From assembly GCF_030272615.1 (NCBI RefSeq), contig NC_081406.1, forward strand, positions 192,721,891 through 192,785,890: a stretch of 64,000 bases of DNA, read 5' to 3'. The first letter of the stretch is position 1, and each line of letters starts with the position of its first letter. The notes beneath the pieces are model-generated. The model saw only the letters and a program-made list of their open reading frames with translations. It had not been told where the DNA came from and did not search any database. The translations under genes were made by a program, and so were the position numbers. Source of the DNA: Cryptomeria japonica. Taxonomy: Eukaryota; Streptophyta; Pinopsida; Cupressales; Cupressaceae. This document shows positions 60,611 to 64,000 of this stretch, one piece after another.

Positions 60611-61499
60611 AGGGGGGATTTTTCTTTGGTTTTGTAATGTAATACAAGAATTTTTCTAGGGTTTTCTAAAAAAATTCTAAGGTTATCTAAGTTTTTCTAA
60701 AACTTTTCTAAGGTTTTCAAAGATTTTTCTAGCATTTTTTAAGGTTTTATCTATGATTGAAATATGCAATTATTTATCCAAAAATACAAGAATACAAAAA
60801 TAAACATATGTACTTGCCTAAATAAATTTAAAAATCTAACAATAAACAAAAAAAAAACATTCAAGCAATTTTAAACAAGAAAAAAAACGAATTTGGTGCA
60901 CTTAGTATACTAAAGTTGAAGTGGCAGATGGTGGAGGGTGCTCACGAGATTTGTCAACCAAAAATTGTTAAGGGGATTTTCTCTAACACCTTGTGGAGCC
61001 TAGACAAATAGTTGAAAATGACAGAATAACTGTCACCTCGGGGTTATATAATGTTTGTTAAAAAAATCAGTTGAAAAAGAGTTCGATCGAAGGGGGTGTT
61101 TGATCGAACCCAATAAAATATTAATAAAAAAATCCCTTTGATCCAAGCCTTTTGATGTCATGTGTATGATCAAATAACCAAGGATAGTTCGATCGAACAC
61201 CCCCTATTCGATCATACCCCCTTGGCAAACATTTTACCCTTGTCTACATTTTTCCTTTGTGGGTGAAATTGTAACCCACTATTGTGGGATCACCCATAGT
61301 GGAATGAGAAAAAGTAGGCACAACAATCAATTTCCTTGAACCATTACTTTCATTATAACTTACACAATTTTAGATCTTAGGTCATTATTTAACCATGTTG
61401 AGAATTGGTCATCATGCACTGTCATCACCCTTAACTACCTTGGTTGAGCTCAATCTCCACTCCACCATCTCTACTAAATTAATTAAAATTATGTATCAA
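60611..61499. other. Gene-free DNA with TTCGATCGAA palindromes
   Basis: Short TTTTCTAAGGTTTTC words repeat at 60650-60760. GTTCGATCGAAGGGGGTGTT (61081) and TTCGATCGAACACCCCC (61189) form imperfect inverted repeats about 110 bases apart. No gene seen. Confidence 0.6.
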
Positions 61500-61655
61500 A
61501 AAAGTGAAACATAGAGACAGGAGAAGAGAAAGATAGAAAGTGGGAGAGAGAGATAGAGACAAACATCCGAAGGAAGATGAGTGAAAGATGAAGATAGAGT
61601 AAGAGAGGAAGAGAAAGTGAGAGGGAGGGGGTGGAGAGAGAGAGAGAGAGAGGTC
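61500..61655. repeat. GA-rich purine tract
   Basis: GAGA-rich with a pure run near 61638-61652. Confidence 0.85.
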
Positions 61656-62124
61656 TTATATACATAACTATCTAAGTTCTATGATCACAAGCACCTTCTT
61701 ATTTTAATATATTTTTATTTAATTTTGGGGTGTACAAAACATTCCAAAATGGAAGTTTCTAATTCAAAATTCCGAAATATCAATACTTTAGTACTACAAT
61801 TGTATATGGTACTTTTGTTTGAAAAAAAAAAATTCCAAAATTGCCACTTGTCTATGGAGATGCATGTTATGAACAAAACATTGCTTGCTTAACAACCTCA
61901 ACAAAACTCATTTATCATTCCGTTATATGTTAAAAATTGATAAACTAAATGAATACAATCATCAATAACGTATCCATTGCACATCTTTAATCTACCTCGA
62001 AAATGAAGACTTATCCGCACAAATAGACTGGTAAACAGAAGTAGACATATAAAACAGAAAATGAACTGTCTAAAATGAAAGTCAGCTTTAATTCACCTAA
62101 TTACTACATAATATTACAGAAAAT

Positions 62125-62282
62125 GAAAGACAGCTGCAACTTGCAAGAGATTGTTTTTAATGTTAACTGAAATTACAGACCATTTGCAAATGTCAAATGC
62201 ACCGTCCAATTGACTTTTTAATTATAGAATAAGTCAGTCAAAACTTGCCCAGAATGTACGTATACCGTTTCCTATATAAACC
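62125..62282 (+). promoter_or_regulatory. Proximal promoter of the second ERF gene
   Basis: TATA box CCTATATAAACC at 62271-62282. Blocks 62128-62146 and 62193-62217 (including TTGACT at 62210) are shared with the first gene, while the sequence between has diverged. Confidence 0.72.
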
Positions 62283-62328
62283 GCTCCAGAGGATAGTTTC
62301 AATTCGACAGAAAGTTGTCAAAAATAAA

Positions 62329-62892
62329 ATGGGCAAATCAAGAAGCAATCCAAAGCCTCTGAGAATCCCAAAACTGAAGGGAATTCGAAAGAGAAATTGG
62401 GGAAAATGGGTGTCGGAAGTGAGAATCCCCAATTCCAGAACTAAAATTTGGTTGGGATCGTACGAGACGGCAGAGCAGGCAGCCCGCGCTTACGATTTTG
62501 CTCTGTATGTCTTGAAAGGCCCAAATGCCACCTTCAATTTCATCAAATCTCCAACTGAAATTTCGCCGGTTTCTTCGCTTTCGCAGCAAGAGATTCAGGC
62601 GGCCGCCGCCAATTTTGCCCTGCGGAAATTCCCGGAAGTGCCGCATATAAATACTGCGGAAGGGGGAGAGATTTTAGGCCACGTTTCAGAAGTTGAATCT
62701 CCATTTGCCGAAGAAGTTCCGGGTGAGAATGAAATGGTTTTTTGGGATTCCGTGCTGAATGGAGATTGTTCAGACTCGGATGTTGTGGAAATGGCGGATC
62801 TGTCGTTTCCTTCCCCTGTACAGCAACATGGGGGAATCATATTGGATCAAGTTGAGTGGTGGGAATTTTCAAGAACTGCCTCCACATTGTAA
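62329..62892 (+). CDS. AP2/ERF transcription factor, DREB-type (paralogue 2)
   Basis: Intronless, 187 aa, same length as paralogue 1, with about 35 amino-acid differences by manual alignment. The start at 62329 (MGKSRSN) is chosen because the longer in-frame extension to 62245 runs through the TATA box. AP2 domain at residues 15-72: [43 protein letters not shown]. Val at position 14 with Ile at 19, as in paralogue 1. The segment [20 protein letters not shown] and the C-terminal block [19 protein letters not shown] are identical in both copies. Most change lies in the acidic middle (residues 98-155). The intact frame and these conserved blocks suggest both genes are under selection. Presumed nuclear DNA-binding regulator; targets not deducible. 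Confidence 0.93.
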   Translation: MGKSRSNPKPLRIPKLKGIRKRNWGKWVSEVRIPNSRTKIWLGSYETAEQAARAYDFALYVLKGPNATFNFIKSPTEISPVSSLSQQEIQAAAANFALRKFPEVPHINTAEGGEILGHVSEVESPFAEEVPGENEMVFWDSVLNGDCSDSDVVEMADLSFPSPVQQHGGIILDQVEWWEFSRTASTL

Positions 62893-63015
62893 TATAATAC
62901 ATATAAATCTGTCTTTTGAATTCTGTTTTGTTTTCGTTTGCTCTGGAGTTTTATGATCGTTGTTCTGTTTTTCATTGCAAACCCATCTGAATTATTTGTT
63001 GATTTGAATGCTGAG
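62893..63015 (+). other. 3' flanking/UTR of ERF paralogue 2
   Basis: TAATATAATACATATAAAT, TTGCTCTGG and TTGTTCTGTTTTTCATT match the corresponding bases after paralogue 1. Similarity fades near 63020. Confidence 0.75.
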
Positions 63016-64000
63016 AACATATAATCAGGTGAGGTCCATTGAGGATACCTAAACAAAACGAAAACCAGGGTAACAAAAACATTTTGAATCAATGCAAATG
63101 ATTGAGATTAATATTTTATATCAGGTATCTCAACATTATGTGAAATGTCTTGCAAATGGATTTGTATAAATCAATTATCTATAATGATGGGTATAATTAA
63201 TTGATTATCATTATCATTAATCTTATCAATTTTAATCATTACGACTTAAGAAGTGATTTAGAGGTATTCAGTGGATGAATGAGAGGTGGCATGTAAATAG
63301 ATTAGCACCCAACAAATTTTGAATCATACCATTCATAGATTTTTGAATCTTAGTGAAATTTTTACTAGTATTTTGTTTATAAGAAATAAAATAAAAATTA
63401 TTAGTCAATTGATTCACATTTTCTTTCATATCACCAACCTTTGACAATTGTTATTATTTTGATTATTACAAAGATAGGAAGCATATTGACATGATGAACT
63501 ATATTAATGGAATTATGTACAGGGAATTAAGATTCTACATATTCAGCTTGTGCACAGAAATCCGCGAAAGAGACTTAAAACTATTCAAGTACACATTATC
63601 TTGAATTTGTTTAATTGATCCTTTAATAAATATATAATTTTTACTTTATAGCATCCGATAAAGGAGTAATCAACAAAGAGCACAAAGATTGAAATTGATT
63701 CTAATGAAATCACTATTTATGTGTGTAGACGTATAAAAATGACCATATTCCTAAATGAATATTTTATGTTCATTTCTCTATTTAATTAAATCCAATTTAA
63801 TTAAATTACCCGCATTCCTCTATTTAATTAAGTAAATTACTCAATTTATTTAAATTAAATTCACTATACCCATTTAATGAATAAATCATTTTATTCAATT
63901 AAATCCCCCCTATCCACTTTTAATTAAATTCAAATTTAATTAAATAGTTATCCTAAAATTGAATAAATCTAATTTATTTAATTTCCCCAAATTGCAACCA
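63016..64000. other. AT-rich DNA ending in ATTTAATTAAAT-type repeats
   Basis: No gene. From about 63775 to the window end, degenerate words of the kind TTTAATTAAATTAC and TTCAATTAAATCCCCC recur, a texture often seen in LTRs or leaders of large conifer retroelements (inference). The sequence is cut by the window edge, so no element boundary can be given. Confidence 0.5.

Overview
The window looks like gene-poor nuclear DNA of a large-genome seed plant, most likely a conifer (inference: dense, old, nested LTR retrotransposons, long GA and AT microsatellites, only two host genes in 64 kb). Host genes are two single-exon AP2/ERF (DREB-type) transcription factor paralogues in direct orientation (41155-41718 and 62329-62892). 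Both encode 187 aa with about 81% identity, and they share proximal promoter blocks, TATA position and 3' UTR.

Layout. 1-1467: GA microsatellites and AT-rich DNA. 1468-15815: an old Tork/Tnt1-like Copia element (B) sitting in GA-rich DNA. Its 5' LTR is split by a full-length Sirevirus-like Copia (A, 1741-10018) and its gag by a solo LTR (11081-11579). 17970-26200: a decayed Ty3/gypsy gag-protease stretch split by element C (18392-25917), a large LTR element without pol. 26200-29990: 5'-truncated Sirevirus-like Copia (E). 33960-36530: second decayed gypsy gag-protease, carrying a tRNA-derived SINE (34529-34872). 41155: first ERF gene. 43611-50650: element D, a second pol-less LTR element related to C, with an abnormal inverted left half. 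52400-56400: decayed minus-strand Copia (F) carrying a multi-headed SINE (52983-53432). 56590-61655: tandem repeats, a foldback element and GA arrays. 62329: second ERF gene. 63000-64000: AT-rich DNA.

The most interesting material is the C/D pair. Each has an ORF1 resembling only the C-terminal half of a Sirevirus Gag (coiled coil plus four zinc knuckles), followed by a long ORF2 of unknown function occupying the place of pol. ORF2 is collinear between C and D. A, C, D and E also share a stem-loop that brackets the polypurine tract and the start of U3, with a compensatory base-pair change between families. A, C and D share a second C-rich-loop hairpin at the LTR 3' end. Element D begins with inverted internal sequence and an inverted LTR, yet the whole 7 kb unit is flanked by a 5-bp target duplication. 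This suggests integration of a rearranged cDNA with a non-LTR end.

All calls come from reading the sequence; no database search was possible. Identity figures are manual estimates.
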